From Prevotella sp. UBA2809 (lineage in GTDB: Bacteria; Bacteroidota; Bacteroidia; Bacteroidales; Bacteroidaceae): DNA of 64,000 nucleotides. The notes under the pieces are model-generated. The model was not told the origin of the DNA. It searched no databases and saw nothing but the letters and a program-made list of their open reading frames with translations. Below, piece after piece: positions 32,907-41,407 of this stretch. The stretch's first letter is position 1; each line of letters starts with the position of its first letter. The translations under genes and the position numbers were made by a program. The DNA lies in the NCBI GenBank assembly GCA_002351725.1, contig DEHD01000035.1, positions 1-64,000 of the forward strand. The letters run 5' to 3'.

Positions 32907-34709
32907 ATGGAATATATAGTTTCGGCCAGAAAATACCGTCCGTTAAGTTTCGACACGGTGGTGGGGCAGGCTGCACTGACCACTACTTTGAAGAACGCAG
33001 TAAAGAGCGGCAAGCTGGCTCATGCCTACCTTTTTTGCGGTCCGCGAGGTGTGGGTAAAACCACCTGTGCGCGCATATTTGCCAAGGCCATTAACTGCCA
33101 GCACCCCACAGCCGAGGGTGAGGCATGTAATGAGTGTGAGTCGTGCCTGTCGTTCAATGAACAGCGCTCATTAAACATCTTCGAGCTCGATGCTGCATCC
33201 AACAACTCTGTAGAGCACATCAAGACGCTGATGGAGCAAACCCGCATCCCACCTCAGCTTGGCAAGTACAAAGTATTTATCATCGACGAGGTTCACATGC
33301 TGTCTACAGCTGCGTTCAATGCGTTTCTTAAAACGCTTGAGGAACCACCCGCACATGTCATTTTCATTCTGGCCACTACCGAGAAACATAAAATTCTGCC
33401 CACCATCCTGAGCCGTTGCCAGATATACGACTTTGAGCGTATGACCATCCGCAACACCATCGACCACCTTAAGCACGTGGCCCAACAGGAGGGTATTACT
33501 TTCGAAGAGCAGGCATTGGCCGTAATTGCAGAAAAGGCTGATGGAGGTATGCGCGATGCACTCTCGATATTCGATCAGGCCGCATCGTTTTGTCAAGGCA
33601 ACATCACTTATGATAAGGTTATCGAGGACTTGAACGTACTCGACAGCGAGAATTATTTCAAGATCATCGACCTATCTATAGATAATAAGGTGAGCGATAT
33701 TATGGTACTGCTCAACTCTGTTATCAATAAGGGTTTTGATGGCGGACTTCTTATTCAAGGACTCGCAAAACATGTGCGTAACGTGCTTATGGCACGCGAC
33801 CCACAGACCCTGCCTTTGCTTGAAGTTAGCGACCAGATGCGTGAGCGATATCAGGAACAGGCTAAGCGATGCCAGATTACATTCCTTTACGATGCGCTGA
33901 AGCTGATGAACCAATGCGACATTAACTACCGCCAATCAAGCAACAAGCGACTGCTGGTAGAGCTGACTCTTATAGAGATAGCACAGATTACCCAACCAGC
34001 AGAAGATGGGGTTAGCACGGGGCGTAAGCCCAGAAGACTAAAATCCCTGTTTAAGACCCTGATACAGCAGCAGAAGCCCAAGACCACGGCCCCACAGGTA
34101 GCCGCGGCTAAACCTGCTGTATCAACTAAAAAGCTGAGCGAGTCACCCAGCAAAGTTAAAGAAATAACCAGCCAGTCTGGTATATCAAGTACATCTGCTG
34201 CAGGTTCTAATAGTAAAATTCCTCTTAGCGGCATAGGTTTTTCTTGGAGCAACTTAAGCAACAATGGCGATAAGCCCACAAAAGGCGGCATGCAGGTTAT
34301 TCCTGATTCAACAAGCCTTCCAACGGTAAAGAATAAATCAACTGATGCACAGTTTACACAGACAGATTTGGAGTACCAATGGATGTCGATGTGTAACCGC
34401 ATGCCACAAAAGTATAGCGGTATTGCCACTCGAATGAAGAACATGGCCCCCACTATTACAGAATTCCCAACAATTGAAGTGCTGGTAGATAACGAACTGA
34501 TAAAGCAGGAAATTGAGGATATTCAAGGTAATATATCAAAAACACTGCAGATATATCTTCACAATAATAATCTGAAATTTACCGTACGTGTAGCAGAACA
34601 AATAGAGAAACAAAAGGTACTAAGTCGTAAAGAACAATTCGACGAGATGGCAGAAAAAAATCCTGCCGTAAAAAAATTACAGCAGGTGTTAGATTTAGAA
34701 TTGGCTTGA
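32907..34709 (+). CDS. dnaX: DNA polymerase III subunits gamma and tau
   Basis: About 600 residues; clamp-loader ATPase. Walker A GPRGVGKTT (45-53), zinc cysteines C64, C74, C77 and C80, Walker B IIDEVHMLS, SRC sensor (TTEKHKILPTILSRC) and a Gln/Lys/Ser-rich linker before a C-terminal tau-like region. Start 32907 is chosen because the upstream ATG lies in the promoter. The tail LAKNPAVKKLQQVLDLEL-like end overlaps its own terminator stem. I saw no obvious slippery A-run that would make gamma by frameshift, but did not test this fully. Confidence 0.94.
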   Translation: MEYIVSARKYRPLSFDTVVGQAALTTTLKNAVKSGKLAHAYLFCGPRGVGKTTCARIFAKAINCQHPTAEGEACNECESCLSFNEQRSLNIFELDAASNNSVEHIKTLMEQTRIPPQLGKYKVFIIDEVHMLSTAAFNAFLKTLEEPPAHVIFILATTEKHKILPTILSRCQIYDFERMTIRNTIDHLKHVAQQEGITFEEQALAVIAEKADGGMRDALSIFDQAASFCQGNITYDKVIEDLNVLDSENYFKIIDLSIDNKVSDIMVLLNSVINKGFDGGLLIQGLAKHVRNVLMARDPQTLPLLEVSDQMRERYQEQAKRCQITFLYDALKLMNQCDINYRQSSNKRLLVELTLIEIAQITQPAEDGVSTGRKPRRLKSLFKTLIQQQKPKTTAPQVAAAKPAVSTKKLSESPSKVKEITSQSGISSTSAAGSNSKIPLSGIGFSWSNLSNNGDKPTKGGMQVIPDSTSLPTVKNKSTDAQFTQTDLEYQWMSMCNRMPQKYSGIATRMKNMAPTITEFPTIEVLVDNELIKQEIEDIQGNISKTLQIYLHNNNLKFTVRVAEQIEKQKVLSRKEQFDEMAEKNPAVKKLQQVLDLELA

Positions 34710-34739
34710 GTCTCAAGGACCCAAGCCAATTTCTTTTTC
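34701..34739 (+). terminator. Terminator overlapping the dnaX stop codon
   Basis: TTGGCTTG (34701-34708) includes the last codons of dnaX and pairs with CAAGCCAA (34722-34729), followed by TTTCTTTTT. Confidence 0.85.
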
Positions 34740-34743
34740 TAGT

Positions 34744-35100
34744 TTACTCCCCAAGAACCTTCTTGAGCAGAGCTATGCACTCGTCTCTGTTTACAGGTTT
34801 CGAAAGGAATCCGCAACAACCAGCCTCTTCAGCAGCTGCACGATCACTGTCGAATGCATTAGCTGTAAGTGCCACAACTGGAAGATCAGGTTTCAGCTCC
34901 TTAATCTTCTTGGTAGCCTCGAGTCCGTCCATAATAGGCATCTTGATGTCCATAAGAACCAGATCGTAGTTATTGGCCTCAACCATCTCTACTGCCACCT
35001 TTCCATTATTGGCACGATCATACTCGAAGTCCTTCTTCAGCAGGTACGTCATCAATACGTAATTGCTGTCATTGTCTTCTGCTACTAGAATCTTTTTCAT
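34744..35100 (-). CDS. Single-domain response regulator (CheY-like receiver)
   Basis: 118 residues forming only a receiver domain: acidic pocket near EDNDSN, phospho-acceptor Asp in LVLMDIKMP, switch Thr in VVALTANAF and Lys in GFLSKPVN. No output domain, so it must act by protein contact or as a phosphorelay step. Last gene of the operon sensor kinase - transporter - receiver, 28 bases after the transporter. Confidence 0.92.
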   Translation of the reverse strand: MKKILVAEDNDSNYVLMTYLLKKDFEYDRANNGKVAVEMVEANNYDLVLMDIKMPIMDGLEATKKIKELKPDLPVVALTANAFDSDRAAAEEAGCCGFLSKPVNRDECIALLKKVLGE

Positions 35101-35128
35101 AATAGTTCCACCTTTTTATATTAGTACA

Positions 35129-36607
35129 TTACTTCTCAAGTCTGTCTTTCCACATCTTGCTCATATCCTCAAGAGTCTTGCCCTTTGTCTCAGGAACAAG
35201 GCGCCAAACGAATACTGCAGCAACAACACAGATTATTCCATAGAGGCCATAGGTAAACCAGTGTCCGAAGTCATCGCCCTCACTCAGGTGCATATTGAAC
35301 ATTGGCACAAACGAGCTTGAAACAATGAAGTTCGAAATCCACTGGAATGCTACAGCGATAGCTACAGCACCACCACGGATGGTATTGGGGAATATCTCGG
35401 CGATGAGCACCCAAGTGATTGGTCCCCAAGAGAACATGAATGATGCAGAGTATACCAACAGTGAAGCTGCAGTAACCAGCTCCAAGCCTGCGTGTCCGAA
35501 TGTAACTGCCACACCGAATGCTCCCAAAGCCATACCAAGCGAACCACTGATAAGTAGAGGCTTGCGTCCCCACTTCTCTACAGTAAACACAGCTACAAGT
35601 GTGAACGAGATATTGATGATTCCCATGAATACAGTCAGCATCATTGGGTCGTTCATACCCATATCACCGAAGATACGTGGAGCGTAGTACAGCACAGCGT
35701 TGATGCCAACAGCCTGCTGGAATACGCTCAGCATGATACCTACGAATATGCACAGAGCACCATAAGTCATCAGCTTCTCGGTCTTTACAACCATTGTATC
35801 CTTAATATCCTGCAGAATCTGCTTGGCTTTCAGAGTTCCGTTAATCTTAGCAAGAATACCCTCAGCCTTCTGGTCTTGTCCGATTGAAACAAGATACCGT
35901 GGAGTCTCAGGCACAAAACAAATCAGCAGTGCAAAGAGTCCAGCAGGAACAGCCTCACTTCCAAACATATAACGCCAACCTGTTGTAACGGTCCACTGTG
36001 CTGCTGGGTTGATGGCTGCAAGTCCCTTACCCATCTCTTCAACCAATGGCTGTATGTGATCGCCAAGGATGAAGAAGTTGACGAAGTAAACAACCAACTG
36101 ACCGAAAATGATAGCAAACTGGTTCCATGACACCAGCATACCACGTATGTTAGATGGTGCCACCTCACCAATGTACATTGGGCAGATAGCCGAAGCCAAA
36201 CCTACACCTATACCACCAATCACACGATAGATATTGAACATGATGAGCAATGAATATGTTGGTGTGCCATACTCAAAGAACAAGAACTCAGGATCCATTG
36301 ATCCCAGGGCTGAGATAAAGAACAACAAGCCCGCAATAATCAATGACTTTTTACGACCAAGATTAGTAGCCAGGAATCCAGAGATTGCCGATCCGATGAT
36401 ACATCCTATCAGCGCGCTGGCCGATGTAAAACCATGCCATGCGTCGGTATAAGCAAAATCTTTAGACTCCATAAAGAATGCTTGTAATCCCTTTTCTGCT
36501 CCAGATATAACAGCAGTGTCGTATCCGAACAGCAGGCCGCCAAGTACTGCGACCATAACGATTGAAATAAGGTAGGCCTTGCTACCCTGTTCTGTTTGAT
36601 TCGTCAT
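35129..36607 (-). CDS. xylE: Sugar-proton symporter, XylE-like MFS
   Basis: 492 residues, 12 helices. Sugar-porter motifs: GYDTAVISGAE, NLGRKKSL, GLASAICPMYIGEVAPSNIRG, PETPRYLV, QQAVGINAVLYYAPRIF, GRKPLL and a final VPETKGKTLEDM. The closest well-known relatives are XylE D-xylose and related pentose/hexose symporters. It lies between a sensor kinase (2 bases upstream) and a receiver (28 bases downstream) and is divergent from an arabinofuranosidase, which favours a pentose substrate (inference). Confidence 0.85.
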   Translation of the reverse strand: MTNQTEQGSKAYLISIVMVAVLGGLLFGYDTAVISGAEKGLQAFFMESKDFAYTDAWHGFTSASALIGCIIGSAISGFLATNLGRKKSLIIAGLLFFISALGSMDPEFLFFEYGTPTYSLLIMFNIYRVIGGIGVGLASAICPMYIGEVAPSNIRGMLVSWNQFAIIFGQLVVYFVNFFILGDHIQPLVEEMGKGLAAINPAAQWTVTTGWRYMFGSEAVPAGLFALLICFVPETPRYLVSIGQDQKAEGILAKINGTLKAKQILQDIKDTMVVKTEKLMTYGALCIFVGIMLSVFQQAVGINAVLYYAPRIFGDMGMNDPMMLTVFMGIINISFTLVAVFTVEKWGRKPLLISGSLGMALGAFGVAVTFGHAGLELVTAASLLVYSASFMFSWGPITWVLIAEIFPNTIRGGAVAIAVAFQWISNFIVSSSFVPMFNMHLSEGDDFGHWFTYGLYGIICVVAAVFVWRLVPETKGKTLEDMSKMWKDRLEK

Positions 36608-36609
36608 AA

Positions 36610-38442
36610 TTATGTTGTTTTAAGTTTAATTGGCAAGCTAAGTGTAAATGTGGTGCCTTCCTCAGATGTCTTGTCAAGAGTCAGTGTTCCACCAAGCTTT
36701 TCTACCGTTTCGTGACAGTAAGCAAGTCCTAGTCCCAGACCTTCTTTGAATTCGTCAACCTTCACAAATCTGTCGAAGATGGTACTTATCTTATTTTCAG
36801 GAATTCCACAACCAGTATCCTCTATTATAAAGTTGAAGTAGTCGCTAACCTTTTTCAGCGTCAGGCGGATGTATCCCTCCTCAGTAAACTTGCTGGCATT
36901 CTCTAATATATTACCAAGCATCTGCAGCAGACTATCACTGTTTGTCACCAGCTTTTTGTCTTCGCCATCGGTAAGGTCATTCAGTTCAACCTTAATCTTT
37001 GTAGGGTCTACAGCAGGCATGGCAGCAATAGCACGGCTACATATGTCCAATGCATCACAAACGTCTACGTCTTTCAGCAGATCTTTGGTATGCTCGTTAG
37101 CCAGCGCCAGCATCTTGTTCACCAGCGACGTTATATGACTGGTGTTCTTACTGATTGTGTCAGCTATACCCTTACGCTCAGAAGGTTCAAACTCAGAGCC
37201 CTCCTCAGTCAGCACCTGAGTAAATCCGTTTATGATGTTTAGCGGAGTTCGTATTTCATGACTCACACTGCGTATGAATTCCGTCTTCATCTCGTCAGCC
37301 GCAGCCACCTGCTTGTAGGCTGCTTTTAGCTCACGGTTTTTCTTCAGTAGCATATCCTGATAGCGACGCTTACCGTATATTGTCATTGCCAATCCGATAA
37401 TCAGCATAAGAGCCAGAACCATGGCTATCACCAACACAATATTCATTATGTGCGATGCCTTCTGTCCTTGGCGCAACAACACCATCTCGTCCTCCTGTTT
37501 CTGTATATTCTCAGCAATCATCACACCGGTGATTGAGTCACGCTTGTGCATCAACTCTCGCTGAGTCATAAAAGCCTTCTCATTGTCACCTATATATCGG
37601 TATATGTCACAACGTAACAAATATCGCTCCTTCATGTTTGGAAGATTCTCTACATCTTTCAGAGCCTTTTCGGGGTTACCATCCAACACCGTTTTATATA
37701 TGCGCGCGTAAGGAAGAAATAGGTCTCCAATCTGATTAGAATTATACTTGTCGGCCGCTTCTGCTTTTTTAAAGTATTCATAGAAGCCATTATAATCCTT
37801 CTCCTTGAAACTTACTATAGCCTTCATTGCCATAGCGTCGGCCAGTCCACGCCAGTATTCCTTCTGGTCCTTATGACGTTCCAACTCCTTCAGATCCTCG
37901 TCAAGCCACTTCAGCGTTTCCTTACTGTTGTTATTCAACTGTATGTGAGCCATTGCCAGATAAAGGAAACTCAGTCCGTCGCGTTCGTATTTTGTACCTT
38001 TGATAAGCTCGATTGCTTTTTTAAGTTCTTTTACGGCTCCAGGTATATTTCCGCAAGCGTTGTAAACGTGGCCCAACATCTTTGGCGCCATATACTGCTC
38101 TTCTCTTGCCTCATACTTACGTCTTACCAAATCATCCTTCATCGTATTGGCGATATGATAAGCATCATGGATATTCATACGGTCAAGGTTGAACATAATT
38201 CCACATGTCCACGAATCGTAGTAAGCCTCATTATCCTTGTCCTCTATAGCATGAGCCTGATATGCCCAGCACGCGGCATACACCACACTGGGATTGTCCT
38301 GCTGACAGATAGCCCACATGGCCGAACGCAGTCTGCGATGCTCTAGGGAATCTTTGCAATGCACAGTTTGTGCCACTACCTGTGGTGTTACCAGCAGAGT
38401 AGCCAAACCTAACATATATTTCATCCAATGGTTGGTCATCAT
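36610..38442 (-). CDS. TPR-sensor hybrid-type histidine kinase (no receiver)
   Basis: About 610 residues. Signal peptide (start is 38442, 38439 or more likely 38424: the promoter box leaves a leader of only a few bases for the first two), periplasmic helical TPR-like array (about 25-300), membrane helix (NIVLVIAMVLALMLIIGLAMTIY), coiled coil, HisKA with RSVSHEIRTPLN, and HATPase_c with NASKFTEEG, DTGCGIPE and GLGLGLAY. All catalytic motifs look intact. It should sense a periplasmic signal and pass phosphate to the receiver at 34744-35100. First gene of the operon. Confidence 0.9.
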   Translation of the reverse strand: MMTNHWMKYMLGLATLLVTPQVVAQTVHCKDSLEHRRLRSAMWAICQQDNPSVVYAACWAYQAHAIEDKDNEAYYDSWTCGIMFNLDRMNIHDAYHIANTMKDDLVRRKYEAREEQYMAPKMLGHVYNACGNIPGAVKELKKAIELIKGTKYERDGLSFLYLAMAHIQLNNNSKETLKWLDEDLKELERHKDQKEYWRGLADAMAMKAIVSFKEKDYNGFYEYFKKAEAADKYNSNQIGDLFLPYARIYKTVLDGNPEKALKDVENLPNMKERYLLRCDIYRYIGDNEKAFMTQRELMHKRDSITGVMIAENIQKQEDEMVLLRQGQKASHIMNIVLVIAMVLALMLIIGLAMTIYGKRRYQDMLLKKNRELKAAYKQVAAADEMKTEFIRSVSHEIRTPLNIINGFTQVLTEEGSEFEPSERKGIADTISKNTSHITSLVNKMLALANEHTKDLLKDVDVCDALDICSRAIAAMPAVDPTKIKVELNDLTDGEDKKLVTNSDSLLQMLGNILENASKFTEEGYIRLTLKKVSDYFNFIIEDTGCGIPENKISTIFDRFVKVDEFKEGLGLGLAYCHETVEKLGGTLTLDKTSEEGTTFTLSLPIKLKTT

Positions 38443-38453
38443 TTCTTGTTGGT

Positions 38454-38461
38454 CAAATATA
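38454..38461 (-). promoter_or_regulatory. Promoter box TATATTTG for the kinase-transporter-receiver operon
   Basis: Minus strand TATATTTG ends about 11 bases upstream of the first possible ATG, so the mRNA is leaderless or starts translation at 38424. Confidence 0.55.
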
Positions 38462-38564
38462 AAAATCCTCGGCAAAATTAACGTTTTTCTTTTAAAACTC
38501 CAAACTTTTTCCTCACTAAAACGTTATTTTTTGTATAAACTACACCATTCTCAGATTTTTTATG

Positions 38565-38572
38565 TATTTTTG
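38565..38572 (+). promoter_or_regulatory. Promoter box TATTTTTG for the arabinofuranosidase
   Basis: TATTTTTG ends 31 bases before ATG 38604 in the divergent region with the kinase operon. Confidence 0.55.
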
Positions 38573-38603
38573 TACCCACTAACAACTAATTACACAACGG
38601 AAT

Positions 38604-40613
38604 ATGAAGAAATTATCAACTATGTTTCTGCTCGCCGCCAGCCTTACCGCTGGGGCACAGACTCACGTATTTGACGTGAACACAAAGAAACTAGGGGCTC
38701 CCGTACAGCCTACGATGTACGGTATCTTCTTCGAGGATATCAACTATGCAGCTGATGGCGGACTTTACGCAGAATTGGTAAAGAACCGTTCGTTCGAGTT
38801 CCCCAACGCTTTTACAGGATGGGACATCTCGGGCAAGGTTACCCTGATGAACGATGGCCCATTTGAGCGCAACCCCCACTATGTTCGTCTGGCTCCTTCG
38901 GGACATAGCGATAAACACACTATGATTGAGAATCACGGATTCTTCGGCATGGGCGTAAAAGGCGGTCAGGAATATCGTTTCTCTGTTTGGGCTCGCGTTC
39001 CCGATGGCGGCAAGGCTAAGTTGTGGATTGACCTGGTAGACAATGCTACTATGGGCGAAGACCAGAAGATGGGCAACGCTGGCATTGAGGTATCAGGCAA
39101 GGAGTGGAAAAAGTATACAGCCATCATCAAACCAAGATACACCTTTGCTAAAGCTCATCTTCGTGTTTGGGGCGACAGCAAGGTTACAACCGATCTGGAG
39201 CACGTAAGTCTCTTCCCTGTCGACACTTGGAAGGGTCGCGAGAACGGCATGCGTAAAGACCTGGCTCAGGCTCTTAACGATATGCGCCCTGGCGTATTCC
39301 GTTTCCCTGGCGGATGTATCGTAGAGGGAACCGATCTGGCCACACGATATCAGTGGAAGAACACTGTTGGCCCAGTAGAAAACCGTCCTCTTAATGAGAA
39401 CCGCTGGCATTACACCTTCACCAGCCGCTACTTCCCCGATTACTATCAGAGCTACGGACTTGGCTTCTTCGAGTTCTTCCAGCTCTGTGAGGATTTCGGT
39501 TCTGAGGCTCTGCCAGTAATCTCTTGTGGACTCTCATGCCAGTTCCAGAACCCAGACCCCACCAAGCCTGGTGTACATGTAGCTATCGAAGATCTTGAGC
39601 CTTACATTCAGGATGCTCTCGACCTCATTGAGTTTGCTAACGGTCCTGTCGATTCTAAGTGGGGCAAGGTACGCGCCGATATGGGACATCCCGCTCCATT
39701 CAACCTTAAGTACCTTGGCGTTGGTAATGAGCAGTGGGATTACGACGAGAATCATGGTGGTTTCGGCCCAGTGTTCACTGCCCGACTCAAGAAGTTTAGC
39801 GATGCCATCCGCAAAAAGTATCCTAACATCAAGCTCATCGGTACCACTGGTCCTAACTCAGAAGGATGGGACTTCGACCTGTTGCAGCCACGTATGAAGG
39901 AGCTGAAGGTAGATCTCTACGACGAGCACTACTATCGTAACGAGGAATGGTTCCTCACTCATGGTCTGCGCTACGACTCTTACGACCGCAAGGGTCCTAA
40001 GGTATTTGCCGGCGAGTATGCATGCCACGGCAGTAATAAGCATAAATGGAACCACTATTATACATCTTTATTAGAGGCTGCCCACATGACAGGTATCGAG
40101 CGTAATGCCGACATCGTCCACATGGCAACCTATGCACCTCTGTTTGCCCACGTCGAAGGTTGGCAGTGGCGTCCCGATGCCATCTGGTATGACAACCTGC
40201 GCATGTTCAAATCTGTAAGCTACTATGTTCAACAGCTCTACGCTATGAACAAGGGATCACACGTTCTCTCGCTTACTATGAACAAGAAGCCTGTAGCTGG
40301 TCAGCCTGGTCAGGACGGATTGTTTGCCTCAGCCGTATTCGAGCAGAGCACAGGCGAGGTTATTGTTAAGGTTGTAAACACCAGTGACAAGGTTCAGCCA
40401 GTAAGCATCCAGCTTCAAGGCATCAAGGGGGCTGCTACAGCTAAAACTATCACTCTGTGCCATACTGGCATGGACGATGAAAACACCCTCGACAATCCTG
40501 AAAAGATTATTCCACAGTCTGGCACCTGCAAGGTTGATGCAGGCAAGGGTGCATCACTCATAACCGATGATATGCCCGCCAAGAGTTTCCGCATCTATAA
40601 GGTTAAAAAGTAA
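38604..40613 (+). CDS. Alpha-L-arabinofuranosidase, GH51 family
   Basis: 669 residues with signal peptide (MKKLSTMFLLAASLTAGAQ). An N-terminal YGIFFEDINYAADGGLYAELVKNRSFE block starts the barrel, a carbohydrate-binding-like insert lies at about 65-200, then RFPGGCIVEG, the acid/base Glu376 in GVGNEQWD and the nucleophile Glu471 in FAGEYACH. A C-terminal beta-sandwich follows. It removes arabinose from arabinoxylan or arabinan side chains in the periplasm or outside. Divergent from the XylE-like operon and followed by a strong terminator. Confidence 0.92.
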   Translation: MKKLSTMFLLAASLTAGAQTHVFDVNTKKLGAPVQPTMYGIFFEDINYAADGGLYAELVKNRSFEFPNAFTGWDISGKVTLMNDGPFERNPHYVRLAPSGHSDKHTMIENHGFFGMGVKGGQEYRFSVWARVPDGGKAKLWIDLVDNATMGEDQKMGNAGIEVSGKEWKKYTAIIKPRYTFAKAHLRVWGDSKVTTDLEHVSLFPVDTWKGRENGMRKDLAQALNDMRPGVFRFPGGCIVEGTDLATRYQWKNTVGPVENRPLNENRWHYTFTSRYFPDYYQSYGLGFFEFFQLCEDFGSEALPVISCGLSCQFQNPDPTKPGVHVAIEDLEPYIQDALDLIEFANGPVDSKWGKVRADMGHPAPFNLKYLGVGNEQWDYDENHGGFGPVFTARLKKFSDAIRKKYPNIKLIGTTGPNSEGWDFDLLQPRMKELKVDLYDEHYYRNEEWFLTHGLRYDSYDRKGPKVFAGEYACHGSNKHKWNHYYTSLLEAAHMTGIERNADIVHMATYAPLFAHVEGWQWRPDAIWYDNLRMFKSVSYYVQQLYAMNKGSHVLSLTMNKKPVAGQPGQDGLFASAVFEQSTGEVIVKVVNTSDKVQPVSIQLQGIKGAATAKTITLCHTGMDDENTLDNPEKIIPQSGTCKVDAGKGASLITDDMPAKSFRIYKVKK

Positions 40614-40643
40614 CAGTTTAACCTTAACGTACAAAAACGATTT

Positions 40644-40674
40644 GGGAGTCTGATGTCGCATCAGACTCCCTTTT
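40644..40674 (+). terminator. Terminator of the arabinofuranosidase gene
   Basis: GGGAGTCTGATG (40644-40655) and CATCAGACTCCC (40659-40670) form a perfect 12-bp stem with a TCG loop, followed by TTTT. Confidence 0.93.
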
Positions 40675-40844
40675 ATAATCATGGTTTTTTAAGTAATTAA
40701 GCATTATTTACTTTTCTGCTGCAAATATAGGCATTATTTTCCTAACCAACTTTTTTAAAAGTAACAAAAACTTTTCAAAAAACAAAAAAGCGCATATTTT
40801 TCTATTTTTTCCGCCTAATTTATACTTATTTTCAATTTTATTTG

Positions 40845-40852
40845 TATCTTTG
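40845..40852 (+). promoter_or_regulatory. Promoter box TATCTTTG for the cobalamin riboswitch RNA
   Basis: TATCTTTGC ends about 10 bases before the first structured part of the riboswitch. Confidence 0.6.
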
Positions 40853-40865
40853 CATCGTGATTCTG

Positions 40866-41085
40866 AAAAGAGTCACCCATGGAGGTGTGCTTAACCGCAC
40901 TTAATTGGGAACGTGAGTGTAAATCTCCGACTGTCCCGCAGCAGTGAACTCCATTATGGCTTCCAAGCAACAACGCCATTGAACTTTTTTCGAGAAGGCG
41001 CTTGGGAGTGGAGAAAAGTCTGAAGACCAGCCTTCAATTGGTAAAATGCCGAATACTCTCGATGTAAGGGTAGTTCTGGCGATAC
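40866..41085 (+). ncRNA. Cobalamin (B12) riboswitch
   Basis: The conserved B12 box reads AGTCTGAAGACCAGCC at 41017-41032, close to the consensus AGYCMGgAgACCkGCC. Upstream at 40907-40942 is the core GGGAAC-GTGAGTGTAAATC-TCCGACTGTCCCGCAGC with the characteristic GACTG-CCCGCAGC segment, and arms GGTGTGC/GCAC (about 40884-40900) and CCATTATGGCTTCCAAGC...GCTTGGGAGTGG flank it. The ligand is adenosyl- or other cobalamin. The next 120 bases hold short hairpins (41104-41116 GAGT/ACTC) and then a terminator, which is the probable expression platform. Confidence 0.92.
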
Positions 41086-41162
41086 GTATTTATTTTATTT
41101 GAGTTGCAAAAGACTCAGCGCTGTTTTATGCGCGCATACGTGTATTATTATATAAGTTCCCA

Positions 41163-41201
41163 GGGGGCGGTCTGTCGTGAAGACAACGCCTCCCCCTTTT
41201 T
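41163..41201 (+). terminator. Terminator after the riboswitch
   Basis: GGGGG (41163-41167) pairs with CCCCC (41192-41196), with GG/CC and TGTC/GACA inside, and is followed by TTTTT. It separates the riboswitch from the small ORF and the phosphatase genes. Confidence 0.82.
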
Positions 41202-41233
41202 CAAGATTATTAATTTCTTAATGCTTTATCATT

Positions 41234-41323
41234 ATGTCATATATTATTGTCGTAGCCATCGAATTTATTATTGCAATTGTAGGTGTATCACTACTTATTC
41301 GTTTTTACAACCACAAGGCATAA
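41234..41323 (+). CDS. Putative 29-residue membrane microprotein
   Basis: ATG at 41234 to TAA at 41321-41323: MSYIIVVAIEFIIAIVGVSL-LIRFYNHKA. One perfect membrane helix (residues 3-22) and a basic C-terminus, the shape of single-helix bacterial microproteins. No SD site. It lies downstream of the riboswitch and terminator and upstream of the phosphatase promoter, so its only visible transcription source is read-through of the riboswitch RNA. No family recognised. Confidence 0.45.
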   Translation: MSYIIVVAIEFIIAIVGVSLLIRFYNHKA

Positions 41324-41349
41324 AAAACATAGTTTTTTTGAGCAGAATC

Positions 41350-41380
41350 TTTGTAGCTTCCAGAAAAAGTTGTATATTTG
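41350..41380 (+). promoter_or_regulatory. Complete Bacteroidetes promoter for the phosphatase pair
   Basis: TTTG at 41350-41353, a 19-base spacer, and TATATTTG at 41373-41380: the best match in the window to the -33/-7 consensus. It is 27 bases upstream of ATG 41408. Confidence 0.8.
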
Positions 41381-41407
41381 CAACCAATTAGCTAATTATT
41401 ATCAAAG

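Noticed and set aside
40721..40729. Minus-strand TATATTTGC box as a promoter for an antisense RNA
   Set aside because: Isolated -7 match in AT-rich sequence with no -33 partner or downstream gene; probably chance.
41046..41102. 18-residue ORF (start 41046) inside the riboswitch end
   Set aside because: It lies in conserved riboswitch structure and has no SD or coding signature.
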